A stretch of 64,000 nt of DNA, taken from NCBI GenBank assembly GCA_963825425.1, contig CAWGTF010000010.1:124001-188000 (forward strand), read 5' to 3'. A program made the position numbers and the translations under genes. This DNA comes from PALSA-607 sp963825425 (lineage in GTDB: Bacteria > Actinomycetota > Actinomycetes > Acidothermales > Acidothermaceae). Below the pieces are notes generated by a model. It saw only the letters and a program-made list of their open reading frames with translations, was not told the DNA's origin and did not search any database. Positions 36,076 through 47,000 of this stretch are shown piece by piece; position 1 is the first letter of the stretch; every line of letters begins with the position of its first letter.

Positions 36076-39000
36076 TCAGGCGTCCGTGTGGGGGGTGATG
36101 TCGGCGCTAGGTCGTCCCTCGGTCAGCGTGACCGCCAGGATCTCGGCGCCGATCGCCGCCGAGTGCTCGCGAAGTGCGGACACCAGCCGATCGTCCCCGG
36201 CCTGCCACCAAAACTCGATTCGGTCGCTGATCTCCAGACCGCTGGTCTTGCGGGTCTCCTGAGCGAACCGGATGGCCTCCCGCGCCATGCCGGCCCTCCG
36301 GAGTTCTTCGGTCAGCTCGAGATCGAGGGCGACGGACAGACCACCGTCACTTGCGACCGCCCAACCAAGCGTCGGCGTCTCGGTCACCACGAGGTCGTCA
36401 GCTGTTAGTTCGACCGCCAAGCCATCGACCCCATCGGCGCCCTCAAGACCAAGAACCACGATGGACGCCGGTCCGCCGGCACCAACAGTCGCGGCCAGCG
36501 CCGCGTGGTCGGCGAGGGCGATCGCCTCTGCGACCGCCTTGGTCTGGTTCCCGAAGCGCTTCCCGAGCACCCGGAAGTTGGGCTTGACCACGGTCTCGAC
36601 GACCGCGAGCTCGCTGGCGGCGTCCAACGCGTCGACCTCGCGCACGTTGAGTTCGTCGATGACCTGGTCCTTGAGCTCTTGTGGAAGGTCGCGCCAGCCT
36701 GCCGCATGAACGAGGGCGCGCCCCAGCGGCTGCCGGGTTCGCACCTTGGATTCGGCTCGCGCCGACCGCCCGAGTTCGACGAGCCGCCGGACGAGCGACA
36801 TGTGCTCGCTCAGCGCCGCGATCGACCAGTGCACCGTCGACCTGCGGCCAGTCCCGCAGATGAACCGAGTCTGGTAGGTCGCTCCATACTTCGGCGACCA
36901 GGCGTTGATGGATCTCCTCGGTGATGAATGGTGTGAACGGCGCCATCAGCCGGGTCAGTACCTCGAGGCATTCGTGCAGGGTGGCGAGCGCAGATACGTC
37001 ACCGTCCCAGAACCGGCGACGCGATCGCCTGACATACCAGTTCGACAAGTCGTCGATGAAACGCGCGAGGCGGCGCCCCGCACGTGCGGAGTCGAAATCC
37101 TCCAAGGCTGCGTCGACTTCGAGCACCGTGGCGTGCAGCTCGGAGATCGCCCAGCGATCCAACAGCGGCCGTTGCGACACATCCGGCACGGGTGCGGTGC
37201 CGGGCATCCACTGACTCGCGTTGGCGTACAGCACGAAGAAAGCCGTCGTGTTCCAGTAGGTCAACAGCACCTTGCGCACGACATCTTCGAGGACTTCGTC
37301 GCCGATCCGGCGCGCCGCCCATGGCGAACCACCGGCGAGCATGTACCAGCGCAACGCATCGGCGCTGTGTTTGTCCATGAGCGCAATGGGCTCGAGGATG
37401 TTGCCGAGATGCTTGCTCATCTTGCGGCCGTCTTCCGCAAGGATGTGACCAAGACACAACACTGTGCGGTAACTGGACTGGTCGAAGACGAGCGTGCCGA
37501 CCGCCATCAATGTGTAGAACCAGCCACGGGTTTGATCGATCGCCTCGGCAATGAAGTCGGCCGGATACGAATTCGCAAACTCCTCGCCGGCCACATGCGG
37601 ATACCCGAACTGCGCGAACGGCATCGCGCCAGAGTCGTACCACCCGTCGATGACTTCGGGCACCCGCGTCTTAGGCTTGCCGCACTCGGCACAGGTGAAA
37701 GTGACCTCGTCGACGTACGGCCGATGCGGATCGAGACCGGAAAGATCGAGACCGGCGAGGGCACCAAGCTCCGCGCGCGACGCGACGCAGGTGAGGTGGC
37801 CGTCTTCGCAGCGCCACAGCGGGAGCGGCGTTCCCCAGTACCGATTACGCGACAGTGCCCAGTCGATGTTGTTGCGTAGCCAATCGCCGTACCGGCCGTG
37901 CTTGATCGTGTCGGGATGCCAGGCGGTCTGCTCGTTCTCTCGCAGCAGGTTGTCTTTGACTGCCGTCGTGCGGATGTACCAGCTTGGCAAGCGCGTAGTA
38001 CAGCAAGGCAGTGTCGCAACGCCAGCAATGCGGATAGCTGTGTTCGTAGGGCGAAAGCCGGAACAGCAGGCCTCGATCACGCAGGTCGGCGACGAGCACG
38101 TTTGTCGGCCGCCTTGAAGAACATGCCGCCGACCAACGGCAACGATTCGTCGAAGGTGCCGTCGGGTCGCACCGGGTTCACGACGGGCAGGTTGTAGGTC
38201 CTGCTGACCGCCAAGTCATCGGCTCCGAATGCTGGCGCTTGGTGGACGAGACCGGTGCCGTCTTCTGTGGTGACGTAGTCAGCCAGGACGACGTAGTGCG
38301 CGCGTTCGCCGTCGAAGTCGACAAGTTCGAAGGGCCGTTGATACGACCAGTGCTCGAGTTCGCGTCCGCTGAAAGTGCGCAGGATCTCGTGCGGTCGATC
38401 ACCGATGACCTTCGCTACCAAAGGCCTCGCGATCACCAACCGCTCGGCCGGCGCGTCGTCGGTGGCCGACAGGCTGACGATGTCGTACTCGACGTCGGGA
38501 TGGACCGCCACCGCGGTGTTGCTGACCAGCGTCCACGGCGTGGTCGTCCAGACCAGCAGATCGGCTTGCCCGGCGAACGGGCCGGAGGTCACCGGGAAGC
38601 GGACATACACGCTTGGGTCTGTGACGTTCGAGATACCCCTGGGCGACCTCGTGGTCGGACAGCGCCGTGCCACAGCGGGGGCAGTACGGCGCCACGCGAT
38701 AGTCCGATACGAGCAGGCCCTTGTCGAACACGGTCTTGAGCGACCACCAGACGCTCTCGACGTAGCTCGCGTCCATCGTGCGGTAGGCCTTGGACATGTC
38801 GACCCAGTAGCCCATCCGCTCGGTGAGCTTCTCGAACTCGTCGACGTGTCGCTCGACTGAGGCTCGGCACCTGGCGTTGAACTCGGCGATGCCGTATGCC
38901 TCGATGTCCTTCTTGCCGTTGAGCCCGAGTTCTCGCTCGACCTGGAGTTCGACGGGTAGGCCGTGGCAGTCCCAGCCCGCCTTGCGCGGGACGTGGTAGC

Positions 39001-39227
39001 CCTTCATGGTCTTGAAGCGCGGGAAACAGATCCTTGAAGACGCGCGCCTCGACGTGGTGGGTGCCGGGCATGCCGTTGGCGGTCGGTGGCCCCTCGTAGA
39101 ACGTCCACTGTGGCCGGCCCTGCGTCGCGGCCAGGGATCGCTCGAACACCTTCGACTCCCGCCAACGCCGCAACACCTCGTGCTCGAGCGCAGGCAAGTC
39201 GATCTGGTTGGGCATCGGGGTGAACAT
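36076..39227 (-). CDS. ileS: Isoleucyl-tRNA synthetase, five frameshifts
   Basis: IleS charges tRNA(Ile). Class I signatures are FYEGPPTANGMPGTHHVEAR (HIGH region) near residue 46 and GRKMSKHLGN (KMSKS variant). The editing domain includes LLVWTTTPWTLVSNTAVAV. Other conserved parts are DCHGLPVELQVERELGL, YCPRCGTALSDHE, GTPLPLWRCEDGH, CAECGKPKTRVPEVIDGWYDSGAMPF and a C-terminal anticodon region. The reading frame moves by one extra base near 39020, 38645, 38095, 38000 and 36835. Corrected length is about 1048 residues, normal for this enzyme type. All five shifts are in conserved sequence, so the gene is probably intact in the organism. The ATG at 39227 follows GGAGG and the T-box leader. Confidence 0.93.
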
Positions 39228-39490
39228 CGAACCTCCGTCGTCGGCGCACCTGGTGGGTGCAGTCTTCGCCGAAGGGACGAGACCGTGCCGGCCGCCACCG
39301 GCCGCGGTCCCGCGGTACCACCCTCCTTGGACCGATGACGGATCGCTTACCAGTGATCCCCATCGTTCCCACTCTTGTCTCGCGACGCCGGCTCTAGTGG
39401 GCGCGACCGATGGCCGCACCGTTCTGCCGGCAGCTCAGGGGTGATCTTCGCCGCGTGCTCAGCTCCGGGCTCACACCGTCCCCGGATCGC
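39228..39490 (-). ncRNA. T-box leader of ileS
   Basis: On the minus strand the leader contains AGGAGGGTGGTACCGCGGG (39309-39327), the hallmark T-box sequence that pairs with the uncharged tRNA acceptor end. A CGTCCCTTCGG stretch follows at about 39270-39280, expected to form the anti-sequestrator or antiterminator. GGAGG lies 7 bases before the ileS ATG, as in the translational T-boxes known for actinobacterial ileS genes. An ATC at about 39440 (GAAGATCACC) is one possible isoleucine specifier codon; stem I was not folded, so that and the 5' boundary are tentative. Confidence 0.85.
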
Positions 39491-39508
39491 TCGTGCCTGC
39501 GTGCGCGA

Positions 39509-40141
39509 CTACTCGTCCCCTTCGACGCCTCCCGCGGCCCCCGAGTCTACGGGAGTGATCAACCCACGCCGCCGCAGTTCAACGCCGAGTTGCTCGGGCG
39601 ATTGGAAATGAATCGCGTCAAACCCCAGGTCCGCAGCCGCTTCCACGTTGCGGGTCGAGTCGTCGACAAACATCGAATGCCGGACGTCGACGGCGTGCCT
39701 GTCGATGAGCAGCAGGTAGATCGCCGGGTCAGGCTTGATGAGTCCGACCGAGCCCGATACCAGCACCGCGTCGAAGTCGTCGAGAAAGCCGAGGCGAGGC
39801 CGCACCCGCGGGAAGGTCTCGGCCGACCAGTTCGACAGCGCGACCAGCCGGATCCCGGCCGCCTTCAGCTGTCGGACCAGCTCGACGGTGCCGGCGATGG
39901 GGTCGCCGACCATCTCGTCCCACCGGCCGTAGTAGGCCTCGATCAGATCAGCATGCTCCGGGTGCTGCGCGACCAAGATCGCGGTCGCCTCGGCCAGGGT
40001 GCGGCCGCGATCCTGCTCGGCGTTCCATGCCGGGGTACAGACGGTGGCGAGGAAATGCTCCATCGCTGCCTCGTCGGCAAACATCGAGCGGAACACGTAC
40101 CGTGGATTCCAGTCGATCAGGACCGCACCAAGATCGAACAC
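39509..40141 (-). CDS. HAD-family phosphatase (subfamily IA)
   Basis: The 210-residue product has all four HAD motifs: FDLGAVLIDWNPR (nucleophile Asp; the second Asp is replaced by Gly, as in the YihX-like group), VALSNWS (Ser), GLIKPDPAIY (Lys) and MFVDDSTRNVEAA (acidic pair). The cap is helical. The start used is the GTG at 40141; homology may extend three to four residues upstream (ITTAVFDLG) where no ATG or GTG is seen. Substrate unknown, probably a sugar phosphate. It lies upstream of the ileS leader. Confidence 0.85.
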   Translation of the reverse strand: MFDLGAVLIDWNPRYVFRSMFADEAAMEHFLATVCTPAWNAEQDRGRTLAEATAILVAQHPEHADLIEAYYGRWDEMVGDPIAGTVELVRQLKAAGIRLVALSNWSAETFPRVRPRLGFLDDFDAVLVSGSVGLIKPDPAIYLLLIDRHAVDVRHSMFVDDSTRNVEAAADLGFDAIHFQSPEQLGVELRRRGLITPVDSGAAGGVEGDE

Positions 40142-40358
40142 CGCGGTCGTGATCGACTCGCCTGTGTCCGGCCGGTAACCGAGGGTGCGGGCTGCGTCGG
40201 GGAGTCCGTGCCACCAGGTGACGTGGGCTCACTGCAATGGCTCTGAATTCACTTGCAAAACCCTAGGCCACCCGGTCGATCGGCGATCGGGCGACTGAGT
40301 ACGAAGGCCGGTATCGACCTTATCCACCAGGAGCGGTACGAAACGGGCGGCGCGCCGC

Positions 40359-40376
40359 GTTGCTGCTGGCAGCAAC
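40359..40376. repeat. 8-bp perfect inverted repeat in the HAD-dksA gap
   Basis: GTTGCTGC and GCAGCAAC are separated by TG. It lies in the 298-base divergent region 40142-40439, which also carries two CCTTATCC copies (near 40318 and 40380). No promoter is clear. It could be an operator or a leader hairpin. Confidence 0.45.
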
Positions 40377-40439
40377 CGCCCTTATCCTTCGCCTGACTTG
40401 TCGGCGATCATGATCGCGAACGATCGAAAGGCCTCTGAG

Positions 40440-41976
40440 ATGGCAGCACAGCGCGCTGACGGCGGCGGAGCTCGGCGCTCAGCGGGCCGAGCCGGTTCCG
40501 CCGCGCCCAAGGTGGCGTGCGCGCCGACCCGTGCAGGCTGCTCCGCGTGCAGCCGCCAAGGCCATCAGCCGCACACCCAGCGAAGGCTGCCACCCGCCGG
40601 GCGGCGACGAAGCTGACCGTCGCAAGGCAGCGCCAGCGCGCAAGGCCGCGCCAGCACGTAAAGTTGCGCCGGCCCGCAAGGCCGCGCCGGCCAAGAAGGC
40701 AGCTGCTGCCAAGAAGGCAGCACCTGCCAAGAGGCCGGCCGTGAAAGCCGCTTCGGCCGCGAAGCCGCGAGCTGTGAAGAAGGCCGCGCCAGCCACGAAA
40801 GCCGTCCAGGCTAAGAAGGCCATCCCAGCGAAGAAGGCAGTACTCGTGAAGAAGGCAGTACTCGTGAAGAAGGCAGTACCGGCCAAGAAGGCCGCACCAG
40901 CGAGGAAGGCGGTTGCCGCGAAGAAGGCTGTACCCGTGAAGGCCGCTGCCAAGAAGGCCGCGCCAGCGAAGCGACCCGTGGTAAGAAGCGGTGCCGGTGA
41001 AGAAGGCCGCGCCGGCTAAGAAGGCAGCGCCCGTCGAAGGCCGCGCCAGCTAAGAAGGTCGCGCCGGCGAAGCCTGCAGCCAAGAAAGCCGTGCCAGTCA
41101 AGAAGGCCGTACCAGCCAAGAAGGCCGTGCCCTGCGAAGGCGGTCCCAGCCAAGAAGGCCGTGCCAGCGAAGGCGGCACCTGCCAAGAAGGCCGCGCCGG
41201 CCAAGAAGGCAGCGCCAGTCAAGAAGGCCGTGCCAGTCAAGAAGGCCGCGCCAGTCAAGAAGGCCGTGCCAGTCAAGAAGGCCGTGCCAGCGACAAGGCC
41301 GTGCCAGCCGGCGAAGGCCGCGCCGCCACGAAGGCAGCCCGCCGTGAACGCGGCACCTCGACGAAGGCAGCACCGGCCAAGAGCCGCGCCCCGGCCAAGC
41401 AGGTCGTCGCGCCCCCGCCTGCGGCACCGGCAAAGACGGCCCCGGCCAAGGCCGTCGCGACCTCGACGACGCCGCCCGTCCCGGTCGCGGCAGCCGCCGC
41501 GCCGCTCCGGCCTGGCAGCCGCACCGGCACCCGTTGCTGCGCCGGTCGCCCGAGTCGCTCCCACACCCGTGAAGCCCAAGCTGCCGCCCCCTGCGCCGGT
41601 GATCCCTGACGAGCCATGGACCAAGCGCGAGCTGACGGCGATCCGCATCGAACTCGAGGCCGAGGCAGACCGCCTGCGCGGTGAAATCGAGATCGCCGAG
41701 TCCGAGCTCGCCGACCGCTTGCGCGATGGCGGCGACGGCGCCGGCGATGATCAGGCCGACGCCGGCACGAAGACGTTCGAGCGCGAGCACGAGATGTCGC
41801 TGGCCAACAACGCGCGTGACCTGCTCGTTCAGACGGAGCACGCGCTGGGCCTCATCGACGCCGGCACCTACGGCCGGTGCGACAACTGCGGCAACCCGAT
41901 TGGCAAGCTTCGACTTCAGGCCAACCCTCGTGCGACCCTGTGTGTGTCATGCAAACAACGCGAGGAACGTCGCTAG
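40440..41976 (+). CDS. DksA/TraR zinc-finger protein with a long Lys/Ala/Pro tail, several frameshifts
   Basis: The C-terminal 110 residues form a TraR/DksA-type domain: EPWTKRELTAIRIELEAEAD, a coiled coil, EHEMSLANNARDLL, LGLIDAGTYGRCDNCGNPIG and ATLCVSCKQREERR, giving two CxxC pairs for zinc. The N-terminal 350-400 residues are nearly all PAKKA, PVKKA and related repeats, like the tail of eukaryotic histone H1. The frame changes about six times between 40530 and 41530, mostly by one extra base, always continuing the same repeat. Corrected length is about 510 residues. Streptomyces homologues with similar tails exist from memory. It probably binds DNA or RNA polymerase. Start at 40440 or 40410. 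Confidence 0.8.
40620..41340 (+). repeat. Degenerate coding repeat (AAGAAGGC-rich) in the dksA-like gene
   Basis: Dozens of 15-18 base units built on GCCAAGAAGGC(C/A)G encode AKKA-type motifs. Some adjacent copies are identical, for example GTGAAGAAGGCAGTACTC twice at about 40838-40873. Such repeats misassemble easily, so copy number here is uncertain. Confidence 0.85.
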
Positions 41977-42607
41977 GCGGGCCAGGAGCCAGCACCGAGC
42001 CGGGTTCGAACGTCATCGGGGATCGGCGACGCCATGTCGGCGTGCTGTTCGCCGTCGCGGCGTTCGTCCTCGTGGCCGACGTTGTCTCCAAGATCATCGT
42101 CGTCGCTCAGTTGTCCGGCCGGGCACCGGTGCGCCTCCTGCGACGGCTTGCTGACGCTTGGACTACACCCGCAACGCCGGTGCGGCATTCAGCATCGGAA
42201 CCGGCGCTACCTACCTGTTCGGGATCGTGGCTATCGCGGTGATCGCGGTCATCCTGCGCACCGCGCGGCGGCTGTTCAGCCGGCCCTGGGCGGTCGTGCT
42301 CGGGTTGCTGCTCGGCGGGGCGACGGGCAACTTGATCGACCGGCTCGTTCGCTCGCCCGGGTTCCTGCGCGGCCATGTTGTCGACTGGATTCAGCTGCCG
42401 CACTTTGCGGTGTTCAACCTGGCCGATTCGGCGATCAGCATCGGCGGCGTCCTCGCGGTGCTGCTCGCGTTGATGGGTCGCCAACTCGATGGCTCGGTTG
42501 CCCGATCGCGCAAGGCGGAGGAGCGGCACGGGATGCACCCGACGCCGGGTGCCGATCCGTCAAGCAGCGCGGACGAGCCCGAGTCGTCAGCCGGTCTGTC
42601 TTCGTGA
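41949..42607 (+). CDS. lspA: Lipoprotein signal peptidase, two frameshifts
   Basis: LspA removes signal peptides from prolipoproteins in the membrane. The first helix is VGVLFAVAAFVLVADVVSKII. Family motifs are DYTRNAGAAFSIGTG, GATGNLIDRL and FNLADSAISIGG, the latter two with the catalytic Asp residues. Two single extra bases near 42138-42165 separate the first helix from DGLLTL and DYTRNAG. About 218 residues corrected. The start at 41949 overlaps the previous gene by 28 bases. Rim residues are Ser/Asp-rich at the C-terminus. Confidence 0.9.
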
Positions 42608-42620
42608 GCGGGCCGAACTG

Positions 42621-43598
42621 GTGAGCACTGCGGCGTCCGAGCCCGGCACTGTCCGTGCCTTGGCGGTGCCCGAAGGTCTAGAAGGCGAGCGTCTCGACGC
42701 AGCGCTTGCCCGGTTGTTCGGCTTTTCGCGCACTCGTGCAGCGGAGCTGATCGGGCAGGGCAGGGTGCAGCTGGACGGCTCGGCACCGATCAAGTCCGAC
42801 CGGGTGACGGCTGGCGCGTGGCTGCAGGTCGAGCTGCCCGAGGTGGCCGCCGCCGGGCCAGCGATCGTCTCGACGCCGGTCGCCAACTTGCTGATCGTCT
42901 ACGACGATGCCGACATCGTCGTCGTCGACAAGCCGGTCGGCGTTGCGGCTCATCCGAGCCCCGGCTGGGATGGGCCAACCGTCGTCGGTGCACTCGTCGC
43001 GGCCGGCTACCGGGTGTCGACATCGGGTGCCGAGGAACGGCAGGGCGTCGTGCACCGCCTCGACGTCGGCACGAGTGGGCTGATGGTGGTGGCGAAGAGC
43101 GAGCACGCCTACACCGTGCTGAAGCAGGCGTTCCGGGATCGCACGGTCGACAAGACGTACCACGCGCTCGTCCAGGGTCATCCTGATCCGGCGCGGGGCA
43201 CCATCGACGGGCCGATCGACCGCCACCCGGTCAACGACTACAAGTTCGCCGTGGTCGCCGACGGCAAGCCGAGCATCACGCACTACGAGACCCTGGAGGG
43301 GCACGCCATGGCGAGCCTGCTCGAGGTCAAGCTCGAGACCGGGCGCACGCATCAAATCCGGGTGCACATGGCAGCGCTGCGCCATCCGTGCGTAGGCGAT
43401 CTTGCGTATGGCGCCGACCCAACCCTCGCGGCGAAGCTGCGCCTCACGCGGCAATGGCTGCACGCGGTTGCGCTCGCGTTCGCCCACCCAGGCGACGGTC
43501 ACTGGGTCGAGTTCACCAGCGCGTACCCACCCGACCTTGAGTACGCCCTCCAGACGGTGCGCGCCGGGGTCGAAGGCGAACGCCGTGCACACTCGTGA
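42621..43598 (+). CDS. rluD: RluD-type 23S rRNA pseudouridine synthase
   Basis: The 325-residue product has an N-terminal S4 RNA-binding domain (EGERLDAALARLFGFSRTRA). The catalytic domain shows VVDKPVGVAAHPSPGW, GVVHRLDVGTSGLMVVAK with the catalytic Asp in HRLD, KTYHALVQGHP, LEVKLETGRTHQIRVHMAAL and HPCVGDLAYG. The GTG at 42621 is 13 bases after lspA, the usual order. Its end overlaps the next gene. Confidence 0.94.
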   Translation: MSTAASEPGTVRALAVPEGLEGERLDAALARLFGFSRTRAAELIGQGRVQLDGSAPIKSDRVTAGAWLQVELPEVAAAGPAIVSTPVANLLIVYDDADIVVVDKPVGVAAHPSPGWDGPTVVGALVAAGYRVSTSGAEERQGVVHRLDVGTSGLMVVAKSEHAYTVLKQAFRDRTVDKTYHALVQGHPDPARGTIDGPIDRHPVNDYKFAVVADGKPSITHYETLEGHAMASLLEVKLETGRTHQIRVHMAALRHPCVGDLAYGADPTLAAKLRLTRQWLHAVALAFAHPGDGHWVEFTSAYPPDLEYALQTVRAGVEGERRAHS

Positions 43599-43878
43599 AC
43601 TGCAGGTCACCAGCGGTCGGCGCGCGATCTGCAGGGGTCCGGCCACGATCGGATCGGCACGATCGCGACTGTGGCCACTCGCCGTCCGGTATGCCCACCA
43701 GCACGGCTCGCCGGGGCACGGCCGTGATCACCTGCTGCCCGCTTTCGTTTCGCCGTCGGTCGTGCTGCCCGTGGTCGATGGAGCGCCCGCGCTCGGCACC
43801 TGGCAGAGCGTCGTCCTCGTCGACAGCAATGTCGACAATCCGCGACGCACGGTGCGGCTGAGCTTCATCTCCGGCTGA
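43585..43878 (+). CDS. YjbQ/UPF0047 family protein, internally shortened
   Basis: The N-terminus VHTRELQVTSGRRAI and the C-terminal part HGSPGHGRDHLLPAFVSPS, LGTWQSVVLVDSN and RRTVRLSF clearly belong to UPF0047 (YjbQ). The usual middle region of about 40-45 residues, including the conserved His/Thr-rich core, is missing, so this version has 97 residues instead of about 135-140. The frame is open throughout. It may be a real deletion with loss of function or an assembly collapse. It starts inside the end of rluD. Confidence 0.75.
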   Translation: MHTRELQVTSGRRAICRGPATIGSARSRLWPLAVRYAHQHGSPGHGRDHLLPAFVSPSVVLPVVDGAPALGTWQSVVLVDSNVDNPRRTVRLSFISG

Positions 43879-44099
43879 TTTCGGTTCGGGTCTGTTGGCC
43901 GTCGTGTCCCTCCCGGAAGCTGTCTGTACCGGGGCATAGAGTCATGCCGGTCGGGTCCGGGTGAGGGCTCGAGCCGCAGGTACTTGAGGTAGTGGCAACG
44001 GCAAGGCCGCCTTCCCCCGGTCGACGTCCCGAGCACCACCGCACAGTCGTAACCGGGGCGTCCAGAGATTGGGCGCGGACGACGGGAGGTCGCGCAGCA

Positions 44100-47000
44100 G
44101 TGGCAGCGAGCAGCGACTCCTTCGTGCACCTGCACGTGCATACCGAGTACTCGATGCTCGACGGCGCAGCTCGGCTGACGGACCTCTTCAAGGAGACCGT
44201 CGCGATGGGCATGCCGGCGCTCGCGATGACCGACCACGGCAACGTTTTCGGCGCTTACGACTTCTACAAGCAGGCCAAGGCCGCCGGCGTGCAGCCGATC
44301 ATCGGCATGGAGGGCTACCTCGCGCCCGGGCAGCCGATTTGAACGCAAGCGCGCGGCGTTGACCGGCGCACCGACCGACGGCAACGTCGGTGAGATGTAC
44401 ACGCACATGACGCTGCTCGCCGAGAACACCGCAGGCATGCACAACTTGTTCAAGTTGAGCAGCCTCGCGAGCCTCGAGGGCTACTACTACAAGCCACGCA
44501 TGGATCGCGAGCTGCTGCAGACCTACGCGAGCGGCATCATCGCGACTACCGGCTGCCCCAGCGGCGAGGTCAACCGGCTGTTGCAGCAGGGCCAGTACGA
44601 GCTCGCGAAGAAAGCAGCGTCCGACTACCGCGACATCTTCGGCCCCGAGAACTTCTATTGCGAACTCATGGACCACGGCATTGACATCGAACGCCGCCAC
44701 CGCGACGACCTGTTGCGGTTGGCCCGCGAACTGCAGCTGCCGTTGCTCGCGACCAACGACCTGCACTACACCTACGCGAAAGACTGGGAGGCGCACGAGG
44801 TCTTGCTCTGTGTGCAGACCGGAAAGACGATGGCCGATCCGAACCGCCTCACGATGGGCGAGGGTCAGCTCTACCTGAAGACCGCCGCAGGAAATGCGCG
44901 AGCTGTTTCGGGAGCTGCCTGAAGCGTGTGACAACACGCTCGCGATCGCCGAGCGCGTGCACATCGAGTTCAATGAGGGCGCGAACCTCATGCCGAACTT
45001 CCCCGTTCCGGCGGGTGAAAGTGAAGAGTCCTGGCTGGTCAAGGAAGTCGAGGTCGGGCTACACAAGCGCTTTCCTCGCGGCATTCCCGACGCGCATCGG
45101 CAGCAAGCCAATTACGAACTCGGCGTGATCCACCAGATGGGCTTTCCTGGTTACTTCCTCGTCGTTGCCGACCTCGTGAGGTACGCGCAGGACAGCGGCA
45201 TCCGGGTCGGCCCCGGGCGAGGCAGTGCAGTCGGATCCATGGTCTCTTACGCCCTGGGCATCACCCAGCTCGACCCGATCCATCACAAGCTGTTGTTCGA
45301 GCGGTTCCTCAACCCCGAACGCATCTCGATGCCCGACATCGACATGGACTTCGACGAACGTCGTCGCGGCGACATGATTCGCTACGCGACGGAGAAGTAC
45401 GGCGAGGAACGGGTCGCGCAGATCATCACCTACGGCACGATCAAAGCGAAGCAGGCGGTGAAAGACTCCGCGCGCGTGCTGGGGTTCCCGTTCGCCACGT
45501 CCGACCAGATCACCAAGGTCATGCCGCCGCCCCTGATGGGCAAGGACGTTTCACTCGCTGGCATCTTCGATCCCGACCATCCGCGCTACAGCGAGGCCGG
45601 GGAGTTTCGGGCACTGTACGAAGCCAACCCTGATGTGAAGAAGGTCGTCGACACCGCACGCGACCTCGAGGGTCTGAAACGACAGTGGGGCGTCCACGCG
45701 GCCGGGGTCATCTTGTCGCGCGAGCCACTGCTCGACGTCATTCCGATCCAGCGGCGCGATCAGGACGGCGCGATCATCACCCAGTTCGACATGGGGGCCT
45801 GCGAGGCACTTGGGCTGCTGAAGATGGACTTTCTCGGCCTGCGCAACCTCACCATCCTCGACGACTGCCTGGCCGGCATCAAGAACAACCGCGGCGACGA
45901 TGTCGTGCTCGAGACGCTTGATCTCGACGCCGACCAGAACACCTACGATCTGCTCGGCCGCGGCGACACGCTCGGGATCTTCCAGCTCGAAGGCGGCGGC
46001 ATGCGCGCGCTGTTGCGCTCGATGCGCCCGACCTCGTTTGCCGACATCTCTGCGGTCGGCTCGCTCTACCGCCCTGGGCCGATGGGCGCGAACGCGCACA
46101 ACGACTACGCCGACCGCAAGAACGGCCGCAAGCCGGTGGTGGCGATCCACCCCGAACTCGCCGAACCGCTTGACGAGATCCTTGGTGAGACTCACGGCCT
46201 GCTCGTGTACCAAGAGCAGGTGCTGGCGATCGCGCAGAAGGTGGCCGGCTATTCACTGGGCCAAGCCGACTTGCTGCGCAAGGCGATGGGCAAGAAGAAG
46301 AAGGAAATCCTCGACAAGGAGTACGACTTCTTCAGCGCCGGCATGCGCGAGCGCGGCTACAGCCCAGGTGCAGTCAAGGCGCTGTGGGACACCCTCGTGC
46401 CGTTCTCCGACTACGGATTCAACAAGGCACACAGCGCGGGCTACGGCGTCGTGTCGTACTGGACCGCGTATCTCAAGGCGAACTACCCCGCCGAGTACAT
46501 GGCGGCGTTGCTGACCAGCGTCAAGGACGACAAAGACAAGTCGGCGCTGTACCTGCACGAATGCAGGCGGATGGGCATCAAGGTGCTGCCGCCCGACGTC
46601 AACGAGTCCGACTCCAACTTCACGCCACGCGGAACCGACATCAGGTTCGGCCTGTCGGCGATCCGCAATGTTGGCGAGAACGTCGTCGGGTCCATCATCG
46701 AGACGCGCCGCACCAAGGGCCGCTACAAGGATTTCGCCGACTTCCTTGCCAAGGTCGAGCCGGTTGTCTGCAACAAGAAGGTCGTCGAGTCACTCATCAA
46801 AGCCGGCTCCTTCGATTCGCTCGGGCACACGCGGCGAGGGCTCGTCGCTGTGCACGCAGAGATCATCGACGCGGCGATGGGCACCAAGCGCGCTGAGGCG
46901 GTCGGCCAGTTCGACCTGTTCGGTTCGGCGGACGACGACCAGGGCGAAGCTGGCTTGGGAGTCGCATTCGAGACCGCGATCCCATCGACCGAGTGGGACA

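Noticed and set aside
40620..41340. CRISPR-like array
   Set aside because: Units are contiguous coding repeats without spacers and encode AKKA motifs.
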